Below are positions 18,414 to 27,964 of a stretch of 64,000 nt of DNA, piece by piece (positions within the stretch are counted from its first letter, which is position 1; each line of letters starts with the position of its first letter). The notes under the pieces were generated by a model. It was not told the DNA's origin. It did no database searches and was given only the letters and a program-made list of their open reading frames with translations. This DNA comes from Rhodothermus bifroesti (GTDB lineage: Bacteria; Bacteroidota; Rhodothermia; Rhodothermales; Rhodothermaceae): assembly GCF_017908595.1 (NCBI RefSeq), contig NZ_JAGKTL010000001.1, positions 496,001 to 560,000 of the forward strand, written 5' to 3'. Position numbers and translations under genes: made by a program.

Positions 18414-19637
18414 ATGTCTACAGGCGCAACCCTTTCCTTGGAAAACCGCCGGATTTTGCTGGGCGTCTGCGGCAGCATTGCGGCCTACAAGGCCGCAGAA
18501 CTGATCCGCTTACTAAAACAGGCGGGCGCCGAAGTGCAGGTCATCATGACCCCCGACGCTACCCGGTTTATTACCCCACTGACGCTAGGAACCCTCTCAG
18601 GCCGTGATGTGCTGGTGGATCTTTTTCCGGAAAACGCAGCGCATGCCTGGACCCAACATGTGCATTTAGGGCGATGGGCCGAGCTGGCGCTGGTAGCTCC
18701 CGCCACGGCGCAAACCCTCGCACGCCTGGCACAAGGCTTTTGCGACACCATGCTCGCGGCCACGCTCCTTTCAGCACGCTGCCCAGTGCTGCTCTGCCCG
18801 GCTATGGACCATGACATGTACCATCACCCGGCCACTCAGGCCAATCTAGAGCGGCTACGCCACTACGGCTACGAAATCCTAGCTCCTGCATTTGGTCCCT
18901 TGGCCAGCGGGCTTGTGGGCGATGGCCGCCTGCCTGAACCGGAAACCATTCTGCAACACGTAGCTGCGCTGCTGCAGCGAAAGGCGCAGCTTGCTGGCAA
19001 ACACGTTCTGGTCACCGCTGGCCCTACGCGAGAAATGATCGATCCCGTTCGGTGCCTCACCAACCCTTCAACGGGCACTATGGGGTTTGCGCTGGCGCGC
19101 GCTGCCGCACGCCGCGGCGCACGCGTCACGCTTGTTGCTGGACCCACTTTGCTTCCTACACCCGCCGGTGTCACCCGAATCGACGTCGTTTCGGCCCAAG
19201 AAATGTACGAGGCCGTCGTCCAACACGCCGAAACTGCCGACCTTATCCTTATGGCAGCCGCTGTTGCCGATTACACCCCAGTAGAAACTTCGTCTTCCAA
19301 GCTTAAAAAACATCAAGAAGAGCTGTTGCTGCATCTTCGGCGCACACCCGACATTCTGGCTGAGTTGGGGCGTCGCCGCCGCCCTGGGCAGATTCTGGTC
19401 GGATTTGCTATGGAAACAGACCATCCATTGGAAAATGCGCGGGCTAAGCTGGTGCAGAAACAAGTGGACTGGATTGCGCTGAACTGCCTCAACGAGCCTG
19501 GTGCTGGCTTTGGAACCGGCACCAACCGCTTGACCCTACTTCATCGCGACGGCTACCAAGAAACGCTGCCCTTACTCCCCAAAGAAGAAGCCGCCGAGGT
19601 GCTGCTAGACCGCGTGTTGCAACAAACAACAACGTGA
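18414..19637 (+). CDS. coaBC: Bifunctional phosphopantothenoylcysteine synthetase/decarboxylase
   Basis: CoaBC adds cysteine to 4'-phosphopantothenate and decarboxylates the product in CoA synthesis. The 407-residue protein has the FMN-binding CoaC half (GVCGSIAAYKAAEL, HVHLGRWAELALVAPAT with His82). The CoaB half follows (VTAGPTREMIDPVRCLTNPSTGTMG, FAMET). The usual CoaC PxMN motif reads PAMD (Asp132), and the LACG cysteine position reads LASG (Ser165). From memory, other Bacteroidota have similar substitutions. The gene follows gmk closely. Confidence 0.95.
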   Translation: MSTGATLSLENRRILLGVCGSIAAYKAAELIRLLKQAGAEVQVIMTPDATRFITPLTLGTLSGRDVLVDLFPENAAHAWTQHVHLGRWAELALVAPATAQTLARLAQGFCDTMLAATLLSARCPVLLCPAMDHDMYHHPATQANLERLRHYGYEILAPAFGPLASGLVGDGRLPEPETILQHVAALLQRKAQLAGKHVLVTAGPTREMIDPVRCLTNPSTGTMGFALARAAARRGARVTLVAGPTLLPTPAGVTRIDVVSAQEMYEAVVQHAETADLILMAAAVADYTPVETSSSKLKKHQEELLLHLRRTPDILAELGRRRRPGQILVGFAMETDHPLENARAKLVQKQVDWIALNCLNEPGAGFGTGTNRLTLLHRDGYQETLPLLPKEEAAEVLLDRVLQQTTT

Positions 19638-19709
19638 ATCTCCAAGCGCCTATTGTCCCCAGCATAGAAAGCCCGTACCTTTTCTTAAGGTGCTTTCCTA
19701 GAATCTGCC

Positions 19710-20468
19710 ATGCAAGCCTTACTTGAAGCCCTGCGCGATGTGCTCCGTCAAGAGTACCGGCTCTTTGGGCCCGTGGCTTTCTGGGGAGCATCAGGCTATT
19801 CCCGTTTCTCCTTAAGGACTATGACAACCGCTGCTGCCTCCCCCGCACCTTATGACCGCATTGCCGCCCTCATTCCGCCGGATTCTCCCCTGCATCGCCT
19901 CTCAACCCTGGAAGCGGTGCGCCAGTATGTAGCGCAGACCGTACTGGTTCCGATTGATGCACACCGTCTGCATGCCGTGTTTGGAACAGGAAATCCTAAT
20001 GCCGAGCTGATGGTCATTGGCGAGGCGCCAGGAGCTGAAGAAGATCGGCAGGGCGAGCCTTTTGTTGGACCCGCAGGTCAGCTGCTGACCAAAATGCTGG
20101 GATCGATTGGTTTTAAGCGTGAAGAGGTCTACATCACCAACGTGGTCAAAAGCCGTCCGCCCCAAAACCGAGATCCACTACCTGCAGAAATCGAAGCCCA
20201 TCTGCCGATCTTGTACAAACAGATGGTCCTCGTTAAACCCCGTTTGCTGCTGTGCGTAGGACGCATAGCTGGGGGCGCTTTGCTGGGCCGCGAGCAGTCG
20301 CTGCGCTCGCTTCGCGGGAAGGTGCATGACTTTTACGGCTTGCCGGTTGTCGTAACCTACCATCCCGCAGCGCTTCTTCGTCATCCGCCTTGGAAGCGGC
20401 TGGCTTGGGAAGACCTGCAATTGTTGCGTGCCTGCTACGACGCCTTACAGAATCCTAAGCAGTCATGA
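19710..20468 (+). CDS. Family 4-type uracil-DNA glycosylase without Fe-S cysteines
   Basis: This gene encodes a base-excision repair enzyme of the family 4 UDG type, 252 residues. Motif 1 is [20 protein letters not shown] (about 104-123) and the late motif is YHPAALLR (about 217-224), so the uracil pocket looks intact. Family 4 enzymes normally carry four cysteines holding a 4Fe-4S cluster. By eye alignment with the Thermotoga enzyme these positions are Thr77, Val80, Ser148 and His164. A roughly 60-residue N-terminal extension precedes the domain. dnaB follows after 21 bases. Confidence 0.9.
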   Translation: MQALLEALRDVLRQEYRLFGPVAFWGASGYSRFSLRTMTTAAASPAPYDRIAALIPPDSPLHRLSTLEAVRQYVAQTVLVPIDAHRLHAVFGTGNPNAELMVIGEAPGAEEDRQGEPFVGPAGQLLTKMLGSIGFKREEVYITNVVKSRPPQNRDPLPAEIEAHLPILYKQMVLVKPRLLLCVGRIAGGALLGREQSLRSLRGKVHDFYGLPVVVTYHPAALLRHPPWKRLAWEDLQLLRACYDALQNPKQS

Positions 20469-20489
20469 TGAAATATTGGTCTACGTGCA

Positions 20490-22037
20490 ATGGCTGAATT
20501 TGAGGAGCGTCCTCGGCTAAGCATTGGTTCAGAAGAAACGCCGCCCTACCCGTTAGAGAAGCTAACCGGTCCGGTGCGTCGCGTAGCCCAAGTGCATGCG
20601 CTGCATCAACAAGCCGGGCGCGTCCCGCCGCAGGCCATCGAGGTGGAGCAGGCTGTGCTTGGCGCTATGCTGATTGAACCCTCGGCCATCCCTCGAGCAA
20701 TCGAAATCCTCACTCCCGAAGCCTTTTACGACGGACGCCATCAGCGCATTTATCGGGCTGTAATCCGACTGTTTGAACAGGGTTGCCCGGTTGATGCGAT
20801 CACGGTGACCGAAGAATTGCGGCGCTGCGAAGAACTTGAGCAGGCCGGTGGTCCGATTTATTTGGGCGAATTGACCAGTAAGGTCGCTTCAGCCGCCAAC
20901 GTCGAATATCATGCCCGCATTCTTGCAGAAAAGGCGCTCCTGCGGCGCATGATCGAAACCATGAGTCTTCTTATTGGCCGTGCTTATGAGCCCGGCGCGG
21001 ATGCTTTTGAACTCCTCGATCAAGCCGAAGCCGAAATCTTTCGCCTCTCAGACGCTCAGCTTCGGAAACCAGCCCGCTCCATGAGTGAGGTGGTTAAAGA
21101 AACCATCGAGCGGCTGGAGGCCATTCATGGGCGACCGGGGGGCATTACCGGTGTGCCTAGTGGCTTCCATGGGCTCGACAGCTTAACCGGCGGCTGGCAA
21201 CGCAGCGACTTAATCATTATTGCCGCCCGGCCTTCTATGGGGAAAACCGCTTTTGCCTTAAGCTGCGCCCGCAACGCAGCACTGCACCCGCACTACGGCA
21301 CAGGGGTGGCTATTTTTTCCCTGGAGATGGGGGCGGAACAACTTGCGCAGCGCCTGCTGACTGCTGAAGCCCGCGTCGATGCCCAAGCGGCCCGCACCGG
21401 CCGCCTACGCGACGAGGATTGGCGCCGCTTGGCCCGAGCAGCCGGTCGGCTCTCCGACGCCCCCATCTTTATCGACGACACGCCCGCCCTAAACGTCCTG
21501 GAACTGCGCGCCAAAAGCCGCCGCCTTAAGGCTGAGCACGACATTGGGCTGATTATCATCGACTACCTTCAGCTCATGCGGCCAACCCGCCTGTCGCGCA
21601 ATGCGAACCGCGAGCAGGAAATTGCCCAGATTTCACGTGCGCTTAAGGCGCTGGCCAAAGAGCTCAACGTTCCTATTATTACGCTCTCGCAGCTCAACCG
21701 GGCCGTGGAAACGCGCGGCGGCGACAAACGACCGCAGCTTTCAGACCTGCGCGAAAGTGGTTCTATCGAACAAGACGCCGATGTCGTTATCTTTATTTAC
21801 CGTCCTGAACGCTACGGAATCACAGTCGACGAGCACGGAAACCCAACCGACGGTATTGCCGAAATCATTATTGGCAAGCAGCGCAACGGTCCTACCGGTA
21901 CCGTTCGTTTGGCATTTATCGACCAGTACGCCCGCTTTGAAAACCTGACGACGCACTATACTTCGCCCCTAGCTACAAGCAATCCGACGGGAGCGCTAAG
22001 CGATGTGGCACCAGAAGCGGAAGAAGCCCCTTTCTAA
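20490..22037 (+). CDS. dnaB: Replicative DNA helicase DnaB
   Basis: DnaB is the hexameric fork helicase. The 515-residue product has the N-terminal domain (PPQAIEVEQAVLGAMLIEP) and the linker. The RecA-type motor carries Walker A ARPSMGKTAFAL and Walker B LIIIDYLQLM, then LSQLNRAVETR and DLRESGSIEQDADVV. No intein is present. It follows the glycosylase gene closely and ends just before a convergent tRNA-Cys. Confidence 0.97.
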   Translation: MAEFEERPRLSIGSEETPPYPLEKLTGPVRRVAQVHALHQQAGRVPPQAIEVEQAVLGAMLIEPSAIPRAIEILTPEAFYDGRHQRIYRAVIRLFEQGCPVDAITVTEELRRCEELEQAGGPIYLGELTSKVASAANVEYHARILAEKALLRRMIETMSLLIGRAYEPGADAFELLDQAEAEIFRLSDAQLRKPARSMSEVVKETIERLEAIHGRPGGITGVPSGFHGLDSLTGGWQRSDLIIIAARPSMGKTAFALSCARNAALHPHYGTGVAIFSLEMGAEQLAQRLLTAEARVDAQAARTGRLRDEDWRRLARAAGRLSDAPIFIDDTPALNVLELRAKSRRLKAEHDIGLIIIDYLQLMRPTRLSRNANREQEIAQISRALKALAKELNVPIITLSQLNRAVETRGGDKRPQLSDLRESGSIEQDADVVIFIYRPERYGITVDEHGNPTDGIAEIIIGKQRNGPTGTVRLAFIDQYARFENLTTHYTSPLATSNPTGALSDVAPEAEEAPF

Positions 22038-22060
22038 GAAAAGACCCATGTTCAAGAAGA

Positions 22061-22131
22061 GGTGACGGGCGGATTCGAACCGCCGTACGAGGCTTTGCAG
22101 GCCTCTGCCTAGCCACTCGGCCACGTCACCT
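22061..22131 (-). tRNA. tRNA-Cys(GCA)
   Basis: The minus-strand cloverleaf of 71 bases has acceptor GGTGACG/CGTCACC, anticodon loop CTGCAAA (GCA) and T arm GGCGGTTCGAATCCGCC. The discriminator is T (U73), as expected for cysteine tRNA. CCA is not encoded. Confidence 0.95.
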
Positions 22132-22241
22132 TTGGCGAGAATATGTTACGAAAGATGGCGCGCAGAGATCCTTAAGGAAGGGAATCAACGTCACGCTAGC
22201 CCACCGTGTTTCGCGTTTTCGCGTAGCTTTTGCACAGCACC

Positions 22242-23945
22242 CTACGGCTGGCAGATCCAGAGCTGGTGTGCTGCGTTAGCCCCCGCCCGAAGCTGCACCA
22301 GGTACACACCGGCAGCTAGCATAAGCGGCAGGGTTGTCTGCCAACGGCCAGCCGGTTGTAGGCCTGCTTCATAGCGGAACACCTGGCGCCCTAGCAAATC
22401 CCAGATTTCTACCACTACGGGTGCCGGTACGGCTAGCGTTGCCGCAACCGTTAGTTGTCTTGTCCCTGGGTTAGGGAAGAGCTCTAGCGCCAAGGGCAGC
22501 GCGGGTTCTTCTGGCTGCTTTGCTTCAAGCACATAGGTCCGCCACTCCGGCAGCTCCTCACGCGTTAGGACGCGTTCGCTATGGTAGGCGCGTCGCAGGC
22601 GTTCGGGATCAATTCCTCGAAGAAAGTTATCGGTCCAGATCGAAAACCAGCTCCACCAGATGCCGTAGTCGGTGATGATTTCAGGGTCAGGTAGCGTACC
22701 CGATTCGGTTAGCGCTATCAGCTTGCGGCCGCCAAAAAGCTGCTCAAGCTCTCGCCAATCCTCTCGCATGAGCGCTTGCGGATCGTTGGCATACACGTCG
22801 CGGCCCACCACATCCACATACGCATCGCCAGGGTACCAATCGACGGCTGCAGGCTCGTGCGTATAGACCCAGATCAAGTGGTGCAGACCATGGTGATGCA
22901 CGAGCCGGTGGTAAAGCAGTCGCCAGAGCTGCTTAAACGGCTCCGGGCCTTTTGCACCCCACCAGAACCATCCACCGGCTGCTTCATGAAGCGGCCGCCA
23001 AAGCACCGGCACATCAGCTTCTTGAAACTTTCGCAATTGCACTGCAATGGCATCGATATCGCGCAGCAACAGTCGATATCGCTCAGAAGTGGTGTCGGCC
23101 AGCGCAGCCGCGACATCGAACGTAGTGCAGCGCGTGTAAAAGCCATACCACCAGTAACAGTCGCGCGCCGGATCCTGAATGAGGTCGGTTGGGGCATTCC
23201 AGTGCCACATGAGCGAGACAATCCCGTCCTGCCCAGCCCAGGCAATCCAATCTTCTGGCCTTTGGTGATGCACAACACCATACTGCTCACGCGAAGGAGA
23301 GTAATCGATGAGATCAAACGAAACCAATGCCGGCTGCTTACCAGTCACCTGCTGAACATAATCGATCGCGTCAAAGTCCGAGCGATACGGGTTTTGCTGC
23401 TGTCCGGATAGAACGTACCGGCCATAGACATCCCGTAAAAACGCAAACAACGCCTGTGCTGAAGCCGTAGCCAGCGAGTCGGCAAGGCGAGCAGGCGGCT
23501 TTGTCGGGGGTGGATAGGCAACAGGCTCTAGGCGAATATAGTCTACTGCAGCCCCGTTTACCCAAAGGGCCAAGGTGTGCTGCCCGTGATCCAGCCAGAT
23601 CTCACCGGCGGAACTTTCCTGAAAACCAGCACCACGCTTAAAAAAACTTCCAGTACGCTGCACGCTATCCACACGCAGCCCGTAAGCCACAAAACGCGGC
23701 GCAAAGGCTACGCGCACCCAAAGCCGATACACACCCCGGGAGGCTTCAAACGAAAAGCGTACACTATCCCCCGAGGCCTCAAAACCCGTGACATATCCCC
23801 ATCCAGAAAATCCTGTTAGCGTAGAATCCACATGCACGTTCCCAAGGAGCTCGGCATCCTCAGCTTCAAATTGCACCTCGCTAGCAGTCCCCCAGACCGA
23901 AAGCCAAACCAATAGGAATATCATGTCCAAGCTCCATTTGTCCAT
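22242..23945 (-). CDS. Secreted GH26 beta-mannanase with CBM35-like module and T9SS-type C-terminal domain
   Basis: The enzyme is probably an endo-1,4-beta-mannanase secreted to degrade mannan. The 567-residue product has a signal peptide (1-22). A CBM35-like module follows at about 24-140 ([10 protein letters not shown] to VDYIRLEP), then a GH26 barrel at about 165-470. The acid/base is probably Glu321 in [15 protein letters not shown] and the nucleophile Glu414 in ALTESG. The last 80 residues ([11 protein letters not shown] to GVYLVQL) are a type A sorting domain for type IX secretion. Rhodothermus marinus has a known GH26 mannanase. Confidence 0.92.
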   Translation of the reverse strand: MDKWSLDMIFLLVWLSVWGTASEVQFEAEDAELLGNVHVDSTLTGFSGWGYVTGFEASGDSVRFSFEASRGVYRLWVRVAFAPRFVAYGLRVDSVQRTGSFFKRGAGFQESSAGEIWLDHGQHTLALWVNGAAVDYIRLEPVAYPPPTKPPARLADSLATASAQALFAFLRDVYGRYVLSGQQQNPYRSDFDAIDYVQQVTGKQPALVSFDLIDYSPSREQYGVVHHQRPEDWIAWAGQDGIVSLMWHWNAPTDLIQDPARDCYWWYGFYTRCTTFDVAAALADTTSERYRLLLRDIDAIAVQLRKFQEADVPVLWRPLHEAAGGWFWWGAKGPEPFKQLWRLLYHRLVHHHGLHHLIWVYTHEPAAVDWYPGDAYVDVVGRDVYANDPQALMREDWRELEQLFGGRKLIALTESGTLPDPEIITDYGIWWSWFSIWTDNFLRGIDPERLRRAYHSERVLTREELPEWRTYVLEAKQPEEPALPLALELFPNPGTRQLTVAATLAVPAPVVVEIWDLLGRQVFRYEAGLQPAGRWQTTLPLMLAAGVYLVQLRAGANAAHQLWICQP

Positions 23946-24058
23946 TGAATGGATGAAATATAGGCTTGGGGAACTATTTCAGACAAATCTTGAAAGATGA
24001 AGGTAGTCGTTGGCGTGGTCAGCGCAGATTTTCATATTTTCATCAAAAAATCGGTGCC

Positions 24059-25378
24059 ATGTGGGGGCTGCTTTTGGGGCTTACGCTTTTGGCGGAAAGC
24101 CCGCCCATCGTTTACCGGGTGGTTTTGGCCGATGAGCCGATCTCGCCGGCTACAGTTCGGCTGCTTGAACGCAGCTTGCGGGAAGCCCAGCAAGCGCAGG
24201 CCACTTGTTTGATTATTGAACTGGACACCCCAGGGGGACTGGTTGCGTCGACGCGGGATATTGTTCAGCTGCTGCTGCGCAGCTCTATACCCGTGGTGGT
24301 GTACGTAACGCCTCCAGGCGCCCGGGCAGCTTCGGCCGGTGTTTTTATTACCCTGGCAGCGCATGTAGCAGCCATGGCACCAGGAACCCATATTGGCGCA
24401 GCGCATCCTGTGCAACTGGGCGGAGGATCGGCTGCACCTTCCGACACGGTCAGCGACCCCATGTCCGAAAAGATCCTCAATGATGCCATAGCTTGGGCGC
24501 GTGCCTTAGCCCAGTATCGGGGGCGAAACGCCGACTGGGCTGCCCGGGCTGTTGCTGAAAGCCAGACGCTTACAGCGCACGAAGCTTTCGCCCAAGGGGT
24601 TATCGACCTGGTGGCTTCCAGTCTGGATTCCCTACTGCAGCAACTTGACGGGCGAAGCCTCACCATAGGCGACCAGCCGGTGAAACTGCAGACTGCTGCA
24701 GCCTCGGTGCATACGGTTGAACGTTGGTGGGGCGAGCGCCTACTGGCCGCTTTGTCTAACCCCAACATTGCTTTCTTGCTCTTAATTTTGGGCTTTTACG
24801 GCTTGCTTTTTGAGCTTTACACACCGGGCTGGGGCATCCCAGGAACGCTAGGCGCTATTTTCTTGATGCTAGGTTTCTACGGCCTGTCGATTTTGCCGGT
24901 CAATTATGTGGGTTTGGGGCTGCTGCTCTTGGGATTGGGGTTGCTGGCAGCTGAAGCCTTTGTGTCGAGTTTTGGCCTACTCACGCTAGGAGGGGTCGTG
25001 TGTTTGGTATTAGGCGGCCTGATGCTGATCGAAAGCCCTATGGGGTTTCCACGCCTTTCGGCCGCGCTCGTTGTGCCTGTAGGTATTGCCACCGGACTGA
25101 TCGCGCTGTTTTTGATTGGGAATGCGTTGCGTGTTCGACGGCAACCTTCTCCGGTGGGCGACGATGCGCTCCTGGGGCAGCAAGTCGTGGTGCACGAAGC
25201 GTTTACTCCTGAGGGAGAACGCTACCGAGGCTTTGTTTTTGTGCATGGTGAGTGGTGGCAAGCCATCAGTGCTACGCCTGTAGCTGCCGGACAAGTGCTT
25301 CGCATCATTGGTCGCGAGGGCTTGCATTTGCTAGTGCAGCCGCTGGAATCGCATTCGGATCCCCAACCGCAGGTGTAA
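24059..25378 (+). CDS. NfeD-type membrane serine protease (ClpP-like plus NfeD domains)
   Basis: The 439-residue protein joins a periplasmic ClpP-class protease domain to membrane helices and a C-terminal OB-fold NfeD domain. The nucleophile Ser is in ARAASAGVFI and the general-base Lys is likely in MSEKILNDA. About four or five membrane helices follow at about 235-360 and the soluble NfeD domain closes the protein. The ATG at 24059 starts a signal-like segment; the longer frame has no coding look. The slipin partner follows after 20 bases, a widespread pairing for membrane quality control. Confidence 0.9.
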   Translation: MWGLLLGLTLLAESPPIVYRVVLADEPISPATVRLLERSLREAQQAQATCLIIELDTPGGLVASTRDIVQLLLRSSIPVVVYVTPPGARAASAGVFITLAAHVAAMAPGTHIGAAHPVQLGGGSAAPSDTVSDPMSEKILNDAIAWARALAQYRGRNADWAARAVAESQTLTAHEAFAQGVIDLVASSLDSLLQQLDGRSLTIGDQPVKLQTAAASVHTVERWWGERLLAALSNPNIAFLLLILGFYGLLFELYTPGWGIPGTLGAIFLMLGFYGLSILPVNYVGLGLLLLGLGLLAAEAFVSSFGLLTLGGVVCLVLGGLMLIESPMGFPRLSAALVVPVGIATGLIALFLIGNALRVRRQPSPVGDDALLGQQVVVHEAFTPEGERYRGFVFVHGEWWQAISATPVAAGQVLRIIGREGLHLLVQPLESHSDPQPQV

Positions 25379-25398
25379 ACTAAACCTAAGGAGCTGCC

Positions 25399-26172
25399 AT
25401 GATCTCTTCACTGGGTATCGTTATCGGCATCATTGGACTTTACCTGATCAGCTGCATTCGGATTCTGTATGAGTACCAACGCGGGGTTGTCTTTCGGCTA
25501 GGGCGGGCCTTACCCACGCCAAAGGGGCCAGGTATTTTGTTTATTTTCTGGCCAATTGATCGCATGGTACGCGTGAGCTTGCGCACGTTTGTGCACGACG
25601 TTGCTGAGCAAGACGTGATCACGCGTGACAACGTATCGGTGCGTGTCAATGCGGTGGTCTACTTCCGCGTGGTAGACCCCATGAAGGCTGTGCTGGAGGT
25701 GGAAGACTATCGCTATGCCACAACACAGCTCTCCCAGACGACGCTACGTAGCATTGTGGGACAGGTTGAGCTAGACGAGCTTTTGGCAGAGCGAGACAAA
25801 ATCAACCGGAGGCTGCAGGAAGTGCTAGATAAACAGTCAGACCCCTGGGGCATTAAAGTGTCGCTTGTAGAAGTGAAGCACGTCGATCTTCCAGAACACA
25901 TGAAGCGCGCTATGGCCAAACAAGCCGAAAGCGAGCGTGAACGGCGGGCGAAGATTATTCATGCAGAAGGTGAATACCAAGCCGCACAGCAACTGGCCAT
26001 GGCTGCAGCTACCTTAGAACCCCATCCGATGGCCATGCAGATGCGGTTTCTGCAGACGCTGCTCGAGGTAGGCTCGGAAAACAATACCACCATCGTGTTT
26101 CCGCTGCCATTGGACCTGATTACACCCTTCCTCCAACCGGTCCGGTCTCGCCGCACGCAAAAGAAAAGCTGA
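25399..26172 (+). CDS. Slipin family protein (SPFH/stomatin-like)
   Basis: The 257-residue protein has one N-terminal membrane segment. An SPFH domain follows ([43 protein letters not shown]), then a coiled-coil tail rich in Ala, Glu and Arg. AAGGAG precedes the ATG. It pairs with the NfeD protease upstream. This association is known to process or scaffold membrane proteins; the substrate here is unknown. Confidence 0.93.
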   Translation: MISSLGIVIGIIGLYLISCIRILYEYQRGVVFRLGRALPTPKGPGILFIFWPIDRMVRVSLRTFVHDVAEQDVITRDNVSVRVNAVVYFRVVDPMKAVLEVEDYRYATTQLSQTTLRSIVGQVELDELLAERDKINRRLQEVLDKQSDPWGIKVSLVEVKHVDLPEHMKRAMAKQAESERERRAKIIHAEGEYQAAQQLAMAAATLEPHPMAMQMRFLQTLLEVGSENNTTIVFPLPLDLITPFLQPVRSRRTQKKS

Positions 26173-26212
26173 TTAGGAGCAACGCGGGGTTGAAAAAGCA
26201 CACACTCCTCGG

Positions 26213-26286
26213 TGCCCCGGGCAGGACTCGAACCTGCAACCGGCGGCTTAGAAGGCCGCTGCTCTGTCCGGTTGAGCTACCGGGGC
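26213..26286 (-). tRNA. tRNA-Arg(TCT)
   Basis: The minus-strand 74-base cloverleaf has acceptor GCCCCGG/CCGGGGC, anticodon loop CTTCTAA (TCT), T arm GCAGGTTCGAGTCCTGC and discriminator A. CCA is not encoded. It lies 14 bases downstream of tRNA-Pro. Confidence 0.95.
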
Positions 26287-26300
26287 GCCGCCAAGCTATG

Positions 26301-26375
26301 TCGGGGCGGCCGGATTCGAACCGGCGACCTTCTGCTCCCAAAGCAGACGCGCTAACCGGGCTGCGCTACGCCCCG
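26301..26375 (-). tRNA. tRNA-Pro(GGG)
   Basis: The minus-strand cloverleaf has acceptor CGGGGCG/CGCCCCG, anticodon loop TTGGGAG (GGG), T arm GCCGGTTCGAATCCGGC and discriminator A. CCA is not encoded. It sits 58 bases downstream of the DUF4295 gene. Confidence 0.95.
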
Positions 26376-26433
26376 ATGGCAAAAAGCAAAATGAGCCTAC
26401 TCCCTGAGCAGGGCACTACTTAAACGGACCGTC

Positions 26434-26598
26434 TTAGAGATTTTTAACGGCCTGCGGCACTTCTTCCAACGGCACAATCCGCTCCCGAAACCGAATTTGC
26501 CCATTGGGCTTTTTTTCGGCCACAACGATCTTGGCCACCTTGACCTGCTGGCGCACTTTTACACGGTCCGTACGCTGGTTCTTGCTAACCTTTGCCAT
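26434..26598 (-). CDS. DUF4295 family small basic protein
   Basis: This 54-residue protein begins MAKVSKNQRTDR. It has the core KIVVAEKKPNGQIRFRERIVP, which fits DUF4295, a short family found in Bacteroidota directly after rpmG. It starts 4 bases after the rpmG stop. From memory, a protein of this type was seen in the Flavobacterium ribosome and named bL38, so a ribosomal role is plausible. Family call from pattern and position. Confidence 0.8.
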   Translation of the reverse strand: MAKVSKNQRTDRVKVRQQVKVAKIVVAEKKPNGQIRFRERIVPLEEVPQAVKNL

Positions 26599-26602
26599 AG
26601 TT

Positions 26603-26776
26603 TTACTTCACCTCCCGATGCAACGTATGCCGGCGAAGTACCGGATTGTACTTTTTCAACTCTAACCGTTCGGGCGTGTTGCGCCGGTTCTTCGTTGTCG
26701 CATACCGCGACGTTCCTGGAGCTTCGGTGCACTCCAGAATGATCTTTACCCGGTTTTCTTTCGACTTCTTGGCCAT
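26603..26776 (-). CDS. rpmG: Ribosomal protein bL33 (without zinc cysteines)
   Basis: This 57-residue protein begins [21 protein letters not shown]. It continues with [21 protein letters not shown], the bL33 signature. Only one cysteine is present, so it is the zinc-free form. A GGGAG motif precedes the ATG. It lies 19 bases after rpmB and 4 before DUF4295, the Bacteroidota arrangement. Confidence 0.97.
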   Translation of the reverse strand: MAKKSKENRVKIILECTEAPGTSRYATTKNRRNTPERLELKKYNPVLRRHTLHREVK

Positions 26777-26795
26777 TGCACTTCTCCCGGATGAT

Positions 26796-27032
26796 TTAAA
26801 GCTTTATCCCTTGGCGGCGGGCTTCATCCAACACGGCTTTGATCCCTTTCTTATCGATGGTCTTGATCGTTTGGGTCGAAACCCGCAGGGTAACCCATCG
26901 ACCTTCTTCGGGAATGTAGAAGCGTTTCTTTTGCAGGTTTACCTGAAACCGACGCTTGCTTTTGTTGTGGGCATGCGAAATGCTATGCCCCGCAACCGGC
27001 CCTTTTCCCGTCAGTTGATCTCTGCGCGCCAT
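26796..27032 (-). CDS. rpmB: Ribosomal protein bL28
   Basis: The 78-residue protein has the bL28 start [29 protein letters not shown] and the [18 protein letters not shown] segment. It has no cysteines, so it is the zinc-free type. It is first in the rpmB-rpmG-DUF4295 cluster. Confidence 0.97.
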   Translation of the reverse strand: MARRDQLTGKGPVAGHSISHAHNKSKRRFQVNLQKKRFYIPEEGRWVTLRVSTQTIKTIDKKGIKAVLDEARRQGIKL

Positions 27033-27155
27033 GATCGTTTGGGTCTTTCTTTAAGAATGCGAAGTTAACCGCTGTTTTTTTGCACAGGCAAGGCACAGCG
27101 CCTATAAAGCGTAGCTTCTAAGCCCGCGCACCGGCAAAGGTTTCGCAAAATATGC

Positions 27156-27953
27156 TTAAGTAACGCTGCCGACAGCGCTCGGGGCGTTTTTCGCCAAGAG
27201 ATACATTTCCTGTAGCGTATCGGCGCGCAATCCGTACCGCAGCGTCTCAAGCGGAAGCACTTCTTCTGGGGCAATATTGCCTAAGTTGACATTAGGTCCC
27301 AGACGTCGAACAAACCATACCTGTTGGGCTTTTTGTGGTGCCTCAAAAATAAGATAAGAAGGTTCCACCTGAGCAATGAGTGCTTCAACCAATTCCTCGC
27401 GTACTTCGCCCGTTGGATGGTACAAGCCTACGGTTCCACTTTCTCGCGCTTCGCAGATCACCTTCCAGCTTCCGGCTTTCAGCTCGGCCTGCACAGCCTC
27501 CACCCAGGCAGCGGGCGGAAGTGCTGCACGAGCATCTTTGGTGCCTACCTCGCTAAGCACCCGGAAGTGAAGGCTTAGATGCCGAATAAGCCGAAGCTTC
27601 TCTTCAAGCGGAAGGGTTATGGTGCCATTGGACACTTCCACGTACTGCAGGCCAAGCCGGTCTACAAGCCGGCAGTAGGCATCTAAACAGCCCCGCAGGT
27701 AGAAGGCTTCAAAGAGCGTACCGCCTAGATAGACCGGAACGTTTGCTGCGCGATAGCAGGCCAACTTTTGCTCTAAAGAAGGTGTAAGCAGGGAAGTGCC
27801 CCATCCTAATTTAACCAAGTCAATATAGGCCCCGGCCACCTCTAGGATATCCTCGGCCTGTCGCACCGAAAGCCCTTTGTCGAGCATCAGCGTCAGGCCG
27901 CAAGTTCGGGGTTTTGGGGGTCGGGTCGGGAGCGCAGGGAGGCAGTCAAGCAT
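27156..27953 (-). CDS. comA: Phosphosulfolactate synthase (ComA-like)
   Basis: ComA adds sulfite to phosphoenolpyruvate, giving (2R)-phospho-3-sulfolactate. The 265-residue product aligns by eye with the Methanocaldococcus enzyme. Shared blocks are GLTLMLDKGL, DLVKLGWGTS, VYLGGTLFEAF, CEARESG, FEAPQKAQQVWF and NLGNIAPEEVLPLETLRYGLR. In archaea it starts coenzyme M synthesis. In Bacteroidota a role in sulfonate or sulfonolipid synthesis is suggested. It follows a LolC/E-type permease by 11 bases. Confidence 0.9.
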   Translation of the reverse strand: MLDCLPALPTRPPKPRTCGLTLMLDKGLSVRQAEDILEVAGAYIDLVKLGWGTSLLTPSLEQKLACYRAANVPVYLGGTLFEAFYLRGCLDAYCRLVDRLGLQYVEVSNGTITLPLEEKLRLIRHLSLHFRVLSEVGTKDARAALPPAAWVEAVQAELKAGSWKVICEARESGTVGLYHPTGEVREELVEALIAQVEPSYLIFEAPQKAQQVWFVRRLGPNVNLGNIAPEEVLPLETLRYGLRADTLQEMYLLAKNAPSAVGSVT

Positions 27954-27964
27954 GGCACAAAAGA

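Noticed and set aside
18401-18607. Possible rpoZ between gmk and coaBC
   Set aside because: The short frame there overlaps coaBC in another frame and has no omega subunit motif.
22776-23411. Plus-strand open frame of 211 codons across the GH26 gene
   Set aside because: It overlaps the GH26 catalytic region on the opposite strand; the protein looks like random composition.
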